Made by a program: the position numbers and the translations under genes. This document shows positions 33,801-42,476 of a stretch of DNA of 64,000 nucleotides, piece by piece. The DNA is from Solirubrobacter taibaiensis. Lineage in GTDB: Bacteria > Actinomycetota > Thermoleophilia > Solirubrobacterales > Solirubrobacteraceae. Position 1 is the stretch's first letter. Each line of letters opens with the position of its first letter. The stretch spans positions 1-64,000 of the forward strand of contig JAPDDQ010000010.1 of NCBI GenBank assembly GCA_027587225.1. The letters run 5' to 3'. The notes beneath the pieces are model-generated. The model searched no databases and was not told where the DNA came from. It saw only the letters and a list, made by a program, of their open reading frames with translations.

Positions 33801-35242
33801 GGCCGGTGACGAGCGACTGGCGCAACAAGGGACGCGCGCTGGAGCTGCGTGTCGACGTGCCGGTGGGCGCGCGCGCGACGGTGCTCGTGCCGGCTCGCAA
33901 CGTGTACGCGGTCACCGAGGACGGCGAGCCGGTGGACGGCGTCGACGAGGGCGACGTCGTGCGCGTGACGGTGGGCTCCGGCCACTACGAGTTCGTCTCC
34001 GACGAACGGGCCGCGCTGGTCGGCGATGTGCTGGAGCGTCTGGATGACAACCGCGTGGAGAAGGCGCTCAAGCGCGTGCGTGCGGGCGACGTGCTGGGCG
34101 CTGCTGAGGCGCTCGCCAAGGTGCTCCGCGACGGTGATGTCGGCGACGCGCGTGAAGCGCTCGGGATCGCGATCTCCGACTTCCTCGACGTGAAGGCCAC
34201 CGCGACGGTCGATCCCGCCACGGTGCGGCCGGGCGACGACGCGGCGGCTGCGGTGACGGTCGCCAACGGCGCGCGGACGGAGCTCGACGACGTGCGCGCG
34301 ACGCTCACCGGCCTCGACGGCTGGAACGCGCGCCCGGCGGAGGCGCGGCTCGGGTCCCTGCGCAAGCGGGCGACGGGCACGGCGCAGTTCACCGTGACGG
34401 TGCCCGCCGAGCAGGAACCCGGTGACGTCGCCGGCGGTGCGCGCGTGACATACGTGTTCGAGAAGGCGCTCGTGACCGTGGCGGCGCCCGTGACGATCAA
34501 GGTCGTCTCCGCGCTCTCGGTGGCGTCGATGACGGCCGCGCCTTCACCGGCCCGGCCCGGGCAGGACGTGACGGTCACCACGACGCTGCGCAACGTGGGC
34601 CGCGCCGCCGCGACGGGCGCGCTGACGGTCGGTGTCCCGACCGGCTGGACCGCACCGGCCGCGCAGACCGTGACGGTGCCCGCGGGCGCCGAGCTGACCG
34701 TGAGCCTGGTCGTGGCCGTGCCGCGCAACGCCGAGCAGTCGGCACGCGACGTCGTGTTGACGAGCGCCTTCCGGGGCGCGACCGGCTCCGCCACGCTCCG
34801 GGTGGAGCTCGCACCGCTGCCGGCCGCGTTCGACCGCATCGACCTCGGCAACAGCGCGTCCGAGCAGGCTCACGGCCTGACCGCCGCGCCGTCCTCGGGC
34901 ACGAGCTCCGAGGCGGGGCTCACCCGCCGCTACGCCGGTCACCTCACGCCGTTCTCGTGGTTCGAGTTCGACCTGACGGTGACTCCAGGCAGCGCGTTCG
35001 TCCTGCGCGTCATCGAGACCTACGACCGCGCGCAGACCAAGCGCTACAAGATCTACGTCGACGGCCAGGAAGTGAAGCTGCGCACGTTCGCCAAGGGCGG
35101 TGGTGGCACCGAGACGTACGAGTTCGTCGTCCCGGCCGCCCTGGCCACCGACGACCGCGTCCGCGTGAAGTTCGAGAACCAGGACGACCCGGCGTTCTAC
35201 GACCCGTCGATCGCGGACGTCTGGGCGTACCGCCTGGAGTAG
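30863..35242 (+). CDS. Secreted GH78 alpha-L-rhamnosidase with extended C-terminus
   Basis: This is a 1459-aa protein. ATG 30863 follows GGGGGAGA and gives a signal peptide (MHKVVLAALAVMLLFAAPARA). In order: a fibronectin-like N-terminal domain (PRFSWVIESS...), the rhamnosidase beta-sandwich domains, then the (alpha/alpha)6 catalytic barrel with PTDTPMFEKNGWTGDAS (general-acid Asp region) and MWEHW (general-base Glu region). The C-terminus adds what standard 900-1000 aa GH78 enzymes lack: a short Arg/Asp helical spacer (about 1045-1110), two NEW3-like Ig domains (each opening with a RPG(D/Q)D turn) and a terminal beta domain (RIDLGNSASEQAHGL...). It probably releases rhamnose from plant or microbial glycosides outside the cell. 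Confidence 0.92.
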   Translation: MHKVVLAALAVMLLFAAPARADNGVRLDDLRVERKAEPVGIDVDKPRFSWVIESSVRDLEQKAYRVQLKTGNRFVWDSGTVRSSQSFDVEYTGPKLAPATHYDWYVDVQTKRGWASERSGFRTGLYSDADWAGSTWIGNARPGTPPSFDGASWIWTPETTTPNAPAEPRAFRKTLTSTKTAVSAEVAITADDLYTLWVNGKQLGATTGAENEWQQARRFFTALDPARNVIAVRTNNGPNSPAGLLVVVRVTYSDGTTETFRSDASWKAAKTFPVDFARPDFDDSAWGNAVVQAAYGSGPWGRNVRTPRDATRPAPLLKRAFDITGRVRNATLFYAAGGYADFTVNGKRASDDVLTPGFTDYDDTVQYTTADLTDKLKSGANTLGAELGRGFYGMTGGNVWRWESPPWHDEPVVRARLRIEYEDGRVQDVVTDDAWQIADGPTVFDDLYAGETYDARLVTPTGWQAASEVAGPKGVLVNQRQQPIRVTETLRATEITEPTPDVYVVKFPRVLAGWVEFNVTGPAGTTVRAQAGEKLLANGRVNFSNNGGFQSGFQTDRFILAGTGVNERWAPRFSYKGFQYIEVTGWPGDAPPPLSAFVAKAVHTDIEDNGSFESSSSIMNRTHRAVVDTMRNNLHGIPTDTPMFEKNGWTGDASVGAEMFMLNLDTHELFAKWMRDLHETREANGRPLVIAPSSGNWGEWGIAPPWHSAYVMIPRWLLQYGGDKRPLTELYDGMKKYVDLEFDTSTAGIVNNARLGDWVSPEASPAGGNAPEDLRVSATAYLYAMLKSMEGSARLLNKPADATWFASRADTVRAAFNARFLVNGYYQGSGDRGYRQTHNVLAVAFGLVPEAAKQGVVDSIAADVRAKGDTLNTGVLGTKYLLPVLTQNGHADLAYTLATQTKYPSWGYMIENGATSMWEHWALEARSRGHYFLGTVDDWFFHHVAGIQASETTGYRDLTIAPAVTGSMEWAKATTRTPYGPVTSDWRNKGRALELRVDVPVGARATVLVPARNVYAVTEDGEPVDGVDEGDVVRVTVGSGHYEFVSDERAALVGDVLERLDDNRVEKALKRVRAGDVLGAAEALAKVLRDGDVGDAREALGIAISDFLDVKATATVDPATVRPGDDAAAAVTVANGARTELDDVRATLTGLDGWNARPAEARLGSLRKRATGTAQFTVTVPAEQEPGDVAGGARVTYVFEKALVTVAAPVTIKVVSALSVASMTAAPSPARPGQDVTVTTTLRNVGRAAATGALTVGVPTGWTAPAAQTVTVPAGAELTVSLVVAVPRNAEQSARDVVLTSAFRGATGSATLRVELAPLPAAFDRIDLGNSASEQAHGLTAAPSSGTSSEAGLTRRYAGHLTPFSWFEFDLTVTPGSAFVLRVIETYDRAQTKRYKIYVDGQEVKLRTFAKGGGGTETYEFVVPAALATDDRVRVKFENQDDPAFYDPSIADVWAYRLE

Positions 35243-35253
35243 CGTCCCGCCGC

Positions 35254-35742
35254 ATGTCATTCGCGGAGCTGCACGACGACTTCCTGGCGATCACGGCCTC
35301 GACGGTGTTCTGCACGGCCACCACCGTCGACGGCCACGGCCGCCCGCGCAATCGCATCCTGCACCCGATCTTCATCGTCCGCGACGATGCGCCGGTCGGT
35401 TGGGCGCTGACCGGCAAGACGCCGCTGAAGACCCGCCACTTGGAGGCGAACCCGCATATGGCGTGCGCGTTCTGGACGCCCTCGCACGACACCGTCTTCA
35501 TCGACGCCGTCACGACCTGGGTGACCGACGAGGACGAGTTGCGCTTCACGTGGGACCTGTTCCGCGACACGCCGCCGCCGCTCGGCTGGGGCCAGGCGGG
35601 ACTGGACGGCTACGGGCCTGACGAGTGGCGCAGCGAGATCTACACACCGCTGCGCCTGGACCCGTGGCGCGTGCAGATCATGCTGGGCAAGGAATACCCG
35701 GTGGGCGACCTCACCGGTCAGGTGTGGAGGGCGTCGATCTGA
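35254..35742 (+). CDS. Pyridoxamine 5'-phosphate oxidase-fold (split-barrel flavin) protein
   Basis: This 162-aa protein has the PNPOx split-barrel pattern: ASTVFCTATTVDGHGRPRNRILHPIF, TRHLEANPHMACAFW and a C-terminal RLDPWRVQI. It probably binds FMN or F420. Its substrate is unknown. ATG 35254 lies 11 bases after the rhamnosidase stop, so it may be transcribed with it. It converges on the TIR-CHAT gene with a 25-base overlap. Confidence 0.85.
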   Translation: MSFAELHDDFLAITASTVFCTATTVDGHGRPRNRILHPIFIVRDDAPVGWALTGKTPLKTRHLEANPHMACAFWTPSHDTVFIDAVTTWVTDEDELRFTWDLFRDTPPPLGWGQAGLDGYGPDEWRSEIYTPLRLDPWRVQIMLGKEYPVGDLTGQVWRASI

Positions 35743-38700
35743 GTGCGGTTGTCGGCGATCCCCGTCGGGTCGCCGAGGGCCTCGGCCAGGTCGAGTGAAC
35801 GCCGGAAGTAGGCGAGCGCGCCGTCGTCGTCGTTGTGCGCGGCGGCGATGAGGCCGAGGCGGTGCAGCGATGCGGCGATCCCGGCGCGGTCGCCCAGTTC
35901 CTCGTCGATCACGAGGGCGCGACGGGCGTAGCCGAGCGCGCGTTCGAGGTCTCCGTTCGCATAGGCGACCATGCCGAGCTGGTTGAACGTCGCCGACACG
36001 CCGGCGCGGTCTCCGAGCCGTTCGTTGATCGCCAGCCCGCGCTCGTAGAAGTCGATCGCGACGTCCAGGTCGCCCTCCAGGAAGCTCAGGTTGCCGAGCT
36101 GGTGGAAGCTTCCGGCCACGCCCCGCTCGGCGCCGAGCTCCTCGTGGATCGTGAGTGAGCGCCTGTACTCGCGCCGCGCGCGCGTGAAGTCGCCACGCTC
36201 CTGGGCGAGCATGCCGAGCTGGTGGTAGCTCGAGGCCATCGCGGCACGATCGCCGAGGGCTTCCACGATGCCGAGCGCGGCCTCATAGTGCGCTTCCGCG
36301 CTCTCGAGCTTCCCGTACCGCTGCGCGAGCGTCCCGAGCTGGTGCCGCGCCACGGCGACCACGTCCTGGATGCCGCTCCCGAGCATCGCCTCGTAGTGCC
36401 GGCGGGCGACCTCGTATTCACCGCGGTTGTCGGCCACGATGCCGAGCTGTCTCTGAAACCACGCCACCAGCCGCGGCTCCGACGCCACCCAGCCGAGCGT
36501 CTCCTCGCACAGCCGTCGCTCCCAGCTCCACGCGCCGCGCGTGTCGAGCAACTCGCAGACGCGCATCGTGGCCTGCGCGGCGTCGTGGTCCTCGCCGGCG
36601 CGGTGCAGATGCTCGCGCGCTTCGAGCAGCGGATCGACCGCCTCGGCGCGGCTGAGCCAGAACTGCGCTGCGCGTGTGTGCTGCTCGGGCCCGACGCGGT
36701 CGCGCAGCGCGCCCGCCGTCCAGCGGTGCACGAGGTACTGCTCGTCATCGACCAGGGCGAGCAGACCGAGGTCGGTCAGCAGATCGATCGCGTCGTCCAG
36801 TCCGTCCGGCAAGACCTCGTCGTCGACCACCTGGAACGCCAGCCCGATCTTGTCGACGGGGACGCGGTACACGCTTGCGCCGAGGATCAGCCGGTAGGCA
36901 ATGGGGTCGTCGGCGAGCCGTTCGAGCAGGCTGCCGAGCAGCACGTCGTCGACGGCGAACGTGACCGTCTCGGCCAGCGCGCGGTCCAGGTCGCCCTCGA
37001 ACCCCGCGAGCCAGCGCTCCGGGCGACGGACGCCACGCTCGGCGAGCGCGTCCTCCATGCGCTCGGCGACGTCATCGAAGCGCGCCTCGCCACCGCGGAG
37101 CAGCGCGTCGAGATACTCGAGCGCCCGCGGGTGGCCGCCGACGTCCACGTACGCGCGCTCCTGCTCCTCGGAGCTCAACGCGTCGAGCGCCGGCAGGCGC
37201 CAGAACAGCTTGCGCACCTCGGCGCGGGACAACGGACCCAGCGGATGCTCGGTTAGGTGCCGGAGGCGGAACGGATGGCGGCACGTGACGAGCAGCTTCG
37301 TCCGGCCGGGCTGTGCGATCCACGCCTTCAGGAACGCTTCGAGATCGTCGAGCGCGATCTCGTCGCCGGACAGGTTGTCCTCGAAGTTGTCGAGCAGCAG
37401 GAGCATCGGCTCCTCGGCGAGCAGGTCGCCGAGAGCACCGAGCCGGGCGTCCCACGGGATCGAGGCGTCGCGCAGTCCGGTGGCGAGCTGCCGCATCGGA
37501 TCGTCGGGACCAGCCCCGTCGGCGAGGCAGCGGGCGAGCAGGCGGGAGCCGAGGGTCGCGAAGATCGCGTCGACCTCGAGCCGCCCGTGCAGCGGCACCA
37601 CGAGCCCAGCGTGATCAGCCAGGTGATGGATCAGCTGCGCGGCGAGCGTGCTCTTGCCGACGCCGCCGATCCCGTGGATGACAACCGCGCCGCGCGGGCC
37701 ACGGAGGTCCCGCAGCAGCTCGCGCAACTCGCGGCGGCGCCCGACGAACTCGCCGACGCGCCGGGCCACGACGTGGGTGCCTAGGTCCGGCTCAATCGGC
37801 GCTTCGACGTCGTCGAGCCCGATGCGGCGATCGAACAGCGGCAGGCCCGGACCGCGCAGCAGCAGCGTCGGGGTGGCCCATTCCGCCGACGCCTCCGGCG
37901 GGCGGTCACGTTCGCTGCGCCGGCGCACGTCGGCGAGCGCGGTCAGCGGGTCAGGTGTCTCGCGCCGTGCCAGCTCGCGGTAGAAGTCCGCGCCCAGGCT
38001 GGTCGCGTAGTCGTCGGTGACGGGTGCGGTCATGGCGAGCACGGCCGGCACGCCGTGCGCCAGCAGCTCGCGGGCGAGCCCGGGCAGCGCCGCCTCACCC
38101 GTGTCGGCAACGGCCGTCGAGCAGCCCGTCAGCACGACGAGCGGCACGAGCCGGGCGCTCGGGAAGGCCTCGTCCACCAACCGCTGTGCGGTCACGCGGT
38201 CCACCTCGCCGCGGTCGTCCTCCAGCATCAGCTCACCGGGGCCCGCATGCCCGGAGATGTGCAGCACGTGGAAGCGTTCGCGCTCGAGCGCTTCGCGGAT
38301 CGCGTCGACCGTCCCCCAGTTGAGCACGCGCACGTACGCGCGTTCCTCCCGCCGGGCCGCGTCCACGGCGTCGAGGATCCGGCCCAGCTCGGCCTCCATG
38401 TCGAGCAGCTCGCCGCCGCCCCGCTCAGGGCTGCCGACCACGGTGAGGATGCGCAGCGGCCCACGGATCGCGGCCACCGGCGTCGCGCCCAGCCCGGGCA
38501 CCGCGCGATGCAGCGCCACGCGTGGGTGGAGCACGAGCGGCTCGGCGGCACCCGGGAGCACGAGCGTCTCCCACGGCAGGTCGACGAGCTCGGGATCGTC
38601 GAGTTCGAGCGCGAGCCGGAGAACGGAGCCCGTGCGCTCGCACCGCTGCACGGCCTCCGCGAGCGCCGCACCCACCGCGCCGGCGAGGAAGCGCTCGCCG

Positions 38701-39362
38701 AGCATCCGTCCCGCCGCCAGCAGCCGCGACGCCTCGACCCGGGCCACGGCGCCGTCGGCGTCGATCAGCCCGATCGCCTGCCGCTCGCGCTGCAACTCCC
38801 AGATCAACGCCCAAGCACCCTCGTCCAACCCGAGTGCGGCGTCCGCGACGCACGTCTCCGTGAGCAGCTCCGCTCCGGTCGCCGCCACGCGGAGCGTGGC
38901 CGAGCGCGCACTCTCGATGCGGTACGCGCCGTCGGACGGGACGACCAGCCCGCCTGCAGGAGCCGGCCGGCCGTCGCGAATCCCGCGCACGAGATCGGCC
39001 AAGCTCGCCTCGAAGTCCTGCGGGCGCCGGAAGTCGACCCAGTCCCGGCTCGCGAGGAACATCGGGATCTCCACGTCCTCCCGGACGACGGGGATGAGCC
39101 GTAGCTCCCCGCCGACCGCGCGGTTGAGCAGCGCGCCGTACTCCTCCTGGACCCACGGCTTCGTCACCGACACCCGGGTGAGCACGATGACGGCGGACGT
39201 CGCTTCCCGGATGCCCTGCTCGAGCTCACTCGCGAAGCGATCACCCGGCCTGAGCCGATCCTCGTCGAGGAAGGTGGTACAGCCCGCCGCCTTCAGCGCG
39301 TCCGCGAGCGTGCGGACCCAGTCGGCGTCCTCGTGCGCGTACGAGATGAAGACGTTCGGCAC
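35718..39362 (-). CDS. TIR-CHAT-NB-ARC-TPR protein (STAND-type sensor with two effector-like domains)
   Basis: This 1214-aa cytosolic protein starts at GTG 39362. Domains in order: TIR (about 1-130: VFISYAHEDADWVRTLADAL, FLDEDRLRPGD, SVTKPWVQEEYGALL, with Glu about 74 where TIR NADases have their catalytic Glu); a linker (about 140-290); a CHAT caspase-like peptidase domain (about 295-510) with His about 372 in HVLHISGHAG and Cys about 414 in VVLTGCSTA; an NB-ARC NTPase with Walker A GIGGVGKST (about 564-572) and Walker B-like MLLLLDNFED; helical and winged-helix segments; and at least six TPR repeats (about 990-1200). Known: STAND NTPases oligomerise on ligand binding and switch on attached effectors in bacterial immunity. 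Inferred: a death or defence sensor. It is divergent from a membrane patatin gene 113 bases away. Confidence 0.9.
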   Translation of the reverse strand: MPNVFISYAHEDADWVRTLADALKAAGCTTFLDEDRLRPGDRFASELEQGIREATSAVIVLTRVSVTKPWVQEEYGALLNRAVGGELRLIPVVREDVEIPMFLASRDWVDFRRPQDFEASLADLVRGIRDGRPAPAGGLVVPSDGAYRIESARSATLRVAATGAELLTETCVADAALGLDEGAWALIWELQRERQAIGLIDADGAVARVEASRLLAAGRMLGERFLAGAVGAALAEAVQRCERTGSVLRLALELDDPELVDLPWETLVLPGAAEPLVLHPRVALHRAVPGLGATPVAAIRGPLRILTVVGSPERGGGELLDMEAELGRILDAVDAARREERAYVRVLNWGTVDAIREALERERFHVLHISGHAGPGELMLEDDRGEVDRVTAQRLVDEAFPSARLVPLVVLTGCSTAVADTGEAALPGLARELLAHGVPAVLAMTAPVTDDYATSLGADFYRELARRETPDPLTALADVRRRSERDRPPEASAEWATPTLLLRGPGLPLFDRRIGLDDVEAPIEPDLGTHVVARRVGEFVGRRRELRELLRDLRGPRGAVVIHGIGGVGKSTLAAQLIHHLADHAGLVVPLHGRLEVDAIFATLGSRLLARCLADGAGPDDPMRQLATGLRDASIPWDARLGALGDLLAEEPMLLLLDNFEDNLSGDEIALDDLEAFLKAWIAQPGRTKLLVTCRHPFRLRHLTEHPLGPLSRAEVRKLFWRLPALDALSSEEQERAYVDVGGHPRALEYLDALLRGGEARFDDVAERMEDALAERGVRRPERWLAGFEGDLDRALAETVTFAVDDVLLGSLLERLADDPIAYRLILGASVYRVPVDKIGLAFQVVDDEVLPDGLDDAIDLLTDLGLLALVDDEQYLVHRWTAGALRDRVGPEQHTRAAQFWLSRAEAVDPLLEAREHLHRAGEDHDAAQATMRVCELLDTRGAWSWERRLCEETLGWVASEPRLVAWFQRQLGIVADNRGEYEVARRHYEAMLGSGIQDVVAVARHQLGTLAQRYGKLESAEAHYEAALGIVEALGDRAAMASSYHQLGMLAQERGDFTRARREYRRSLTIHEELGAERGVAGSFHQLGNLSFLEGDLDVAIDFYERGLAINERLGDRAGVSATFNQLGMVAYANGDLERALGYARRALVIDEELGDRAGIAASLHRLGLIAAAHNDDDGALAYFRRSLDLAEALGDPTGIADNRTQIDALHT

Positions 39363-39475
39363 GGGACAACCCTGTCCGATCGCGGCGAGCGCGTCAACGA
39401 TGCTCGGTGGTGTCCATATGGTCAGTAATTCGCTCTTGGATTGACCTGGGCAGAGTGGCGGGAGAGGATCGCGCG
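39363..39475. promoter_or_regulatory. Divergent intergenic region between the TIR-CHAT-STAND and membrane-patatin genes
   Basis: This gap of 113 bases must carry both promoters. GGACA (39364-39368) and TGTCC (39373-39377) form an inverted repeat right at the TIR-CHAT start, and CCATATGG is a small palindrome at 39414-39421. A Shine-Dalgarno GGAGAGG (39461-39467) sits before the patatin ATG. I see no confident -35/-10 pair on either strand. Confidence 0.4.
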
Positions 39476-42472
39476 ATGGGCGATCGCTTCCAGGACGTGC
39501 GGTGGATGGACGGGGTGTGGTTCGCGCTCCTCGTCGCGTTCGTCGCGGCGGCCGAGCGGCTCGACCGCGCGCGAGCCACGATCGTCAACTACGACAATGT
39601 CGATCGGCTCTGGTTCGAGTGGGGCTGGTTCGTCATCGCCGCCGCGGGGACGTTCGTCGCGGTCATGTCCGCACGCAAGCTGGTCGATCGAGCGAACGAC
39701 CTCGCGGACGAGCACAACGATGCGCGTGAAGTCGCGTTGCCGTGGCTGCTCGGGCTGACGATTGCGCTGTGGTCGCTGTGGCAGATGCTGGGTGCGCTGA
39801 TCGTCGCGGGCGTGTTCGAGCAACAACTCGACCTGCTGCGCACGGCGTTGCATGTCGGCGCGGTCATCGTCGGCTGCGTGGCCGTCGGCTGGGCCGGGGG
39901 CACCGTGCCCGGGAACGCGACGCGTGCATGGAAGGACGCGTCGGTCGTGCGCCTGCAACTCATCGTGCTCGCCACGTTGCTGGCGCTCGTGCTCTTCGCG
40001 CCGATCGCTGCGGACCAGAGCCTCGACGTGCTTCGCGCGTGGGGTGACGGACAGTTCACGCGGGCCGTGCTCGGCGTCGTGGGCGCGCTCCTGCTCGGCA
40101 GCATCTGCCGGGCAAGCGTGGTGCTGCTGGTGGTCCCTGAAGACGGTGTCGAGCGCCCGCCGGAGCCTGCGGGCGTCGAGCGCCCTCCTCCTTCAAGTGG
40201 TCGGCGTCCGCGCCGCAGCTTCTTCGAGACCCTGCGAGCGGCCCGCAACTGGGTGTGGGCGCTGATGAAGGCGAGTTGGCCGCGGTTGAAGGGGGCCGCG
40301 TGGTGGGCAGAGGCGCTGCTGATCCTGGCCGGCGCGCTCATCGTTTTTGGCTTGCTGCCGCTCGGCGTGGCACTCGCGTCTGTGGTCCTGCTCCTGCTCG
40401 CCACCAAGGGCACGGCTCCGTACAAGGCAGCGCACGAGGAGAGCGTGCACCGATTCGCCGGCACGCTCAGCATCGTGCCGCTCGCGATCCTGCTGGCGGG
40501 ACTCGCGAGCGCGTTCATGGACACGTTGCTGCTCGTGTCCGGCCCGACGTCGACGGACGTGGCGCTGGGCCTGTGCACGCTGGCCGTGGCCGTGCTGCTC
40601 GCCGTGTGCACGGCCTTGCACGACCCGTCGACATGGAAGCGGAAGCCGAAGCCAGAGGGGAGCGAGTCGCCCAAGTACCCAGCCCGAATCCTCGCGGCCA
40701 CAGGGCTGCTCGGGGCCGTCGCCGTCGGATTCCCGGATGCCCTCGCCGGAGTTCCGATGGTCGTCGGCTGCGTGCTCCTGGTCGTCGTCGTCCTTGCTCT
40801 GGCGTCAGGTTGGCCGCTTACGCCCGGTCGCCGGACGCTGTGGGTCGGCGTCGCGGTCGTGACCGGCACCGGGATCGCGCTCTACGCCGATCCAGTGTTG
40901 GCGGCGCGCACGTACGGGGCCTTCGCGCTCATCTTCATCGGCACCACCGGCATCCTGCTGATCGCCCACCTCGCCGGGGCCGTGGGCGCGCGTCGCACGT
41001 TCCGGGTGAATTGGGCCTGGCTGCCGGGGCGCGCGCCGATCGTGAGCCTCTTTGCCGTCTGGATCGTCGCCGCGTTCCTGAGCGCTGACCCGGTCACGCA
41101 TCAAGCCCGGACCGACACCACCTCCGCGAAACCGCAGTCGCTGCAAGCGGCCACGACACGCTGGCTGGAGGCGCAGGCGGCCAACCCGGTCGGGCCCGCG
41201 GAAGACCGCTACGTGCCGATGCTCTTCATCGCGGCCAGCGGTGGCGGATCAAAGGCCGCGTACTGGACCGATCTGGTCGTCGATTGTCTGCTCAGCAGCG
41301 GAGCCCCGGCGAAGAACGACGAGTGCGAGAACACGCCCGGGGAGGAGCTCGAGCGCCGGTATGGACGGCTGTTCCTGACGAGCAGCGTGAGCGGCGGCTC
41401 CGTCGGCGTGCGGCATCTCGTGGTCAACGCGAACACGCTCAAGGCCGGGAAGGACTGGGTCGATCAGACGGCCGGCTGGGAGGCGCTCTCGCCCGTCGTC
41501 GGCTGGGGTCTGTTCCACGATCTCCCCGCGTTCATGCTCGGCCTGCCGCTGAACCCCGATCACTGCGACGAGCGGGAGGAGGTGTGGTGTCGCATCCACG
41601 CCGACCGCGCACTGGTGCAGGAGGCCGCGGTCGCCGGCGGTGAACGCGGAGCAATCGACGCGGCGCCGGAGGCGGGGGTGCTCGGTCAGGAGGGTCCCAT
41701 CACCGTGTTCAACGCGGCGGAGAACGGCGCGGCGCGCCGTGTCCTCATCTCTCCGGTGGAGCTCGCGCCGACGCCCCGTCAACGGTCGGAGTGCATCATC
41801 AACACCGGCGAGCCGATCAACACCGCGATCGACGCGCACGACGTCCTCGCCACCGGGACCCGCAGCCGCGAGGAGATCTCGCTGGTCACGGCGGCCCTGC
41901 TCAGCGCGCGGTTCCCGCTGGTGGCGCCGCCGGCGCGACTGGGGGTCGACGAGACGAAGGCGTTCGACGACGGCGTGTGCGAGCAGCCGCCGCTGGACCC
42001 GGTGATCGTTCGCGACGGCGGCTATATGGAGAACTCCGGGGTGCTGACCATCGCCGAGCTGCTGCCGGCGGTGCAGTCCGTGATCAACGAGCGCAGCGGC
42101 GGGCCGCGGATCTGGCCGATCGTGGTCTCGATCGATGATGATCCGCCGAAGCCGAACGAGCTGCGCTTCGAGGATGCTCCCACCGGGGCTCTCGGCATCA
42201 GCAAGAAGGCCAACTCCGGCTTGCTGACGGCCGGAGCCCGAGCGACGATCCGCAACTGCGCCGTCCCGGGCGTCAACTACGTCCGCCTGAGCCCGGAGCC
42301 GCACATGGGCGCGCAGGCCGCCACCGGCTGGGAGATCTCCGAGACCACGCGAGAGGAGGACCTCGGCGAGTCGCTCCGGAGCGGGCAGGCGTCAAAGACG
42401 CTGAGAACCCTCCAGGCGATTCTTGCCGGCGAACCGACCTCGTTGATCCCGTGTCAGGTGCGTCGCCGGTGA
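39476..42472 (+). CDS. Polytopic membrane protein with C-terminal patatin-like phospholipase domain
   Basis: This is a 998-aa protein. ATG 39476 has a strong ribosome site (GGAGAGG, eight bases away); GTGs further upstream are less likely. The first 540 residues hold about 12-14 hydrophobic helices broken by a Pro/Arg-rich cytoplasmic loop (about 222-250). From about 580 a patatin-like catalytic domain follows: oxyanion loop ASGGGSKA (about 587-594), nucleophile elbow SGGSVG (GxSxG, Ser about 642) and the dyad Asp in IVRDGGYMENSG (about 847). Patatins cleave phospholipids and serve as membrane-destroying effectors in CBASS and other defence systems. The enzyme is usually soluble; fusion to a large membrane domain is unusual. 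It is divergent from the TIR-CHAT-STAND gene. Confidence 0.85.
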   Translation: MGDRFQDVRWMDGVWFALLVAFVAAAERLDRARATIVNYDNVDRLWFEWGWFVIAAAGTFVAVMSARKLVDRANDLADEHNDAREVALPWLLGLTIALWSLWQMLGALIVAGVFEQQLDLLRTALHVGAVIVGCVAVGWAGGTVPGNATRAWKDASVVRLQLIVLATLLALVLFAPIAADQSLDVLRAWGDGQFTRAVLGVVGALLLGSICRASVVLLVVPEDGVERPPEPAGVERPPPSSGRRPRRSFFETLRAARNWVWALMKASWPRLKGAAWWAEALLILAGALIVFGLLPLGVALASVVLLLLATKGTAPYKAAHEESVHRFAGTLSIVPLAILLAGLASAFMDTLLLVSGPTSTDVALGLCTLAVAVLLAVCTALHDPSTWKRKPKPEGSESPKYPARILAATGLLGAVAVGFPDALAGVPMVVGCVLLVVVVLALASGWPLTPGRRTLWVGVAVVTGTGIALYADPVLAARTYGAFALIFIGTTGILLIAHLAGAVGARRTFRVNWAWLPGRAPIVSLFAVWIVAAFLSADPVTHQARTDTTSAKPQSLQAATTRWLEAQAANPVGPAEDRYVPMLFIAASGGGSKAAYWTDLVVDCLLSSGAPAKNDECENTPGEELERRYGRLFLTSSVSGGSVGVRHLVVNANTLKAGKDWVDQTAGWEALSPVVGWGLFHDLPAFMLGLPLNPDHCDEREEVWCRIHADRALVQEAAVAGGERGAIDAAPEAGVLGQEGPITVFNAAENGAARRVLISPVELAPTPRQRSECIINTGEPINTAIDAHDVLATGTRSREEISLVTAALLSARFPLVAPPARLGVDETKAFDDGVCEQPPLDPVIVRDGGYMENSGVLTIAELLPAVQSVINERSGGPRIWPIVVSIDDDPPKPNELRFEDAPTGALGISKKANSGLLTAGARATIRNCAVPGVNYVRLSPEPHMGAQAATGWEISETTREEDLGESLRSGQASKTLRTLQAILAGEPTSLIPCQVRRR

Positions 42473-42476
42473 GCGG

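Noticed and set aside
30800..33985. A 1061-codon minus-strand open frame opposite the rhamnosidase
   Set aside because: It has the same low-complexity Arg/Ala/Val-rich composition and lies fully over conserved GH78 sequence on the other strand.
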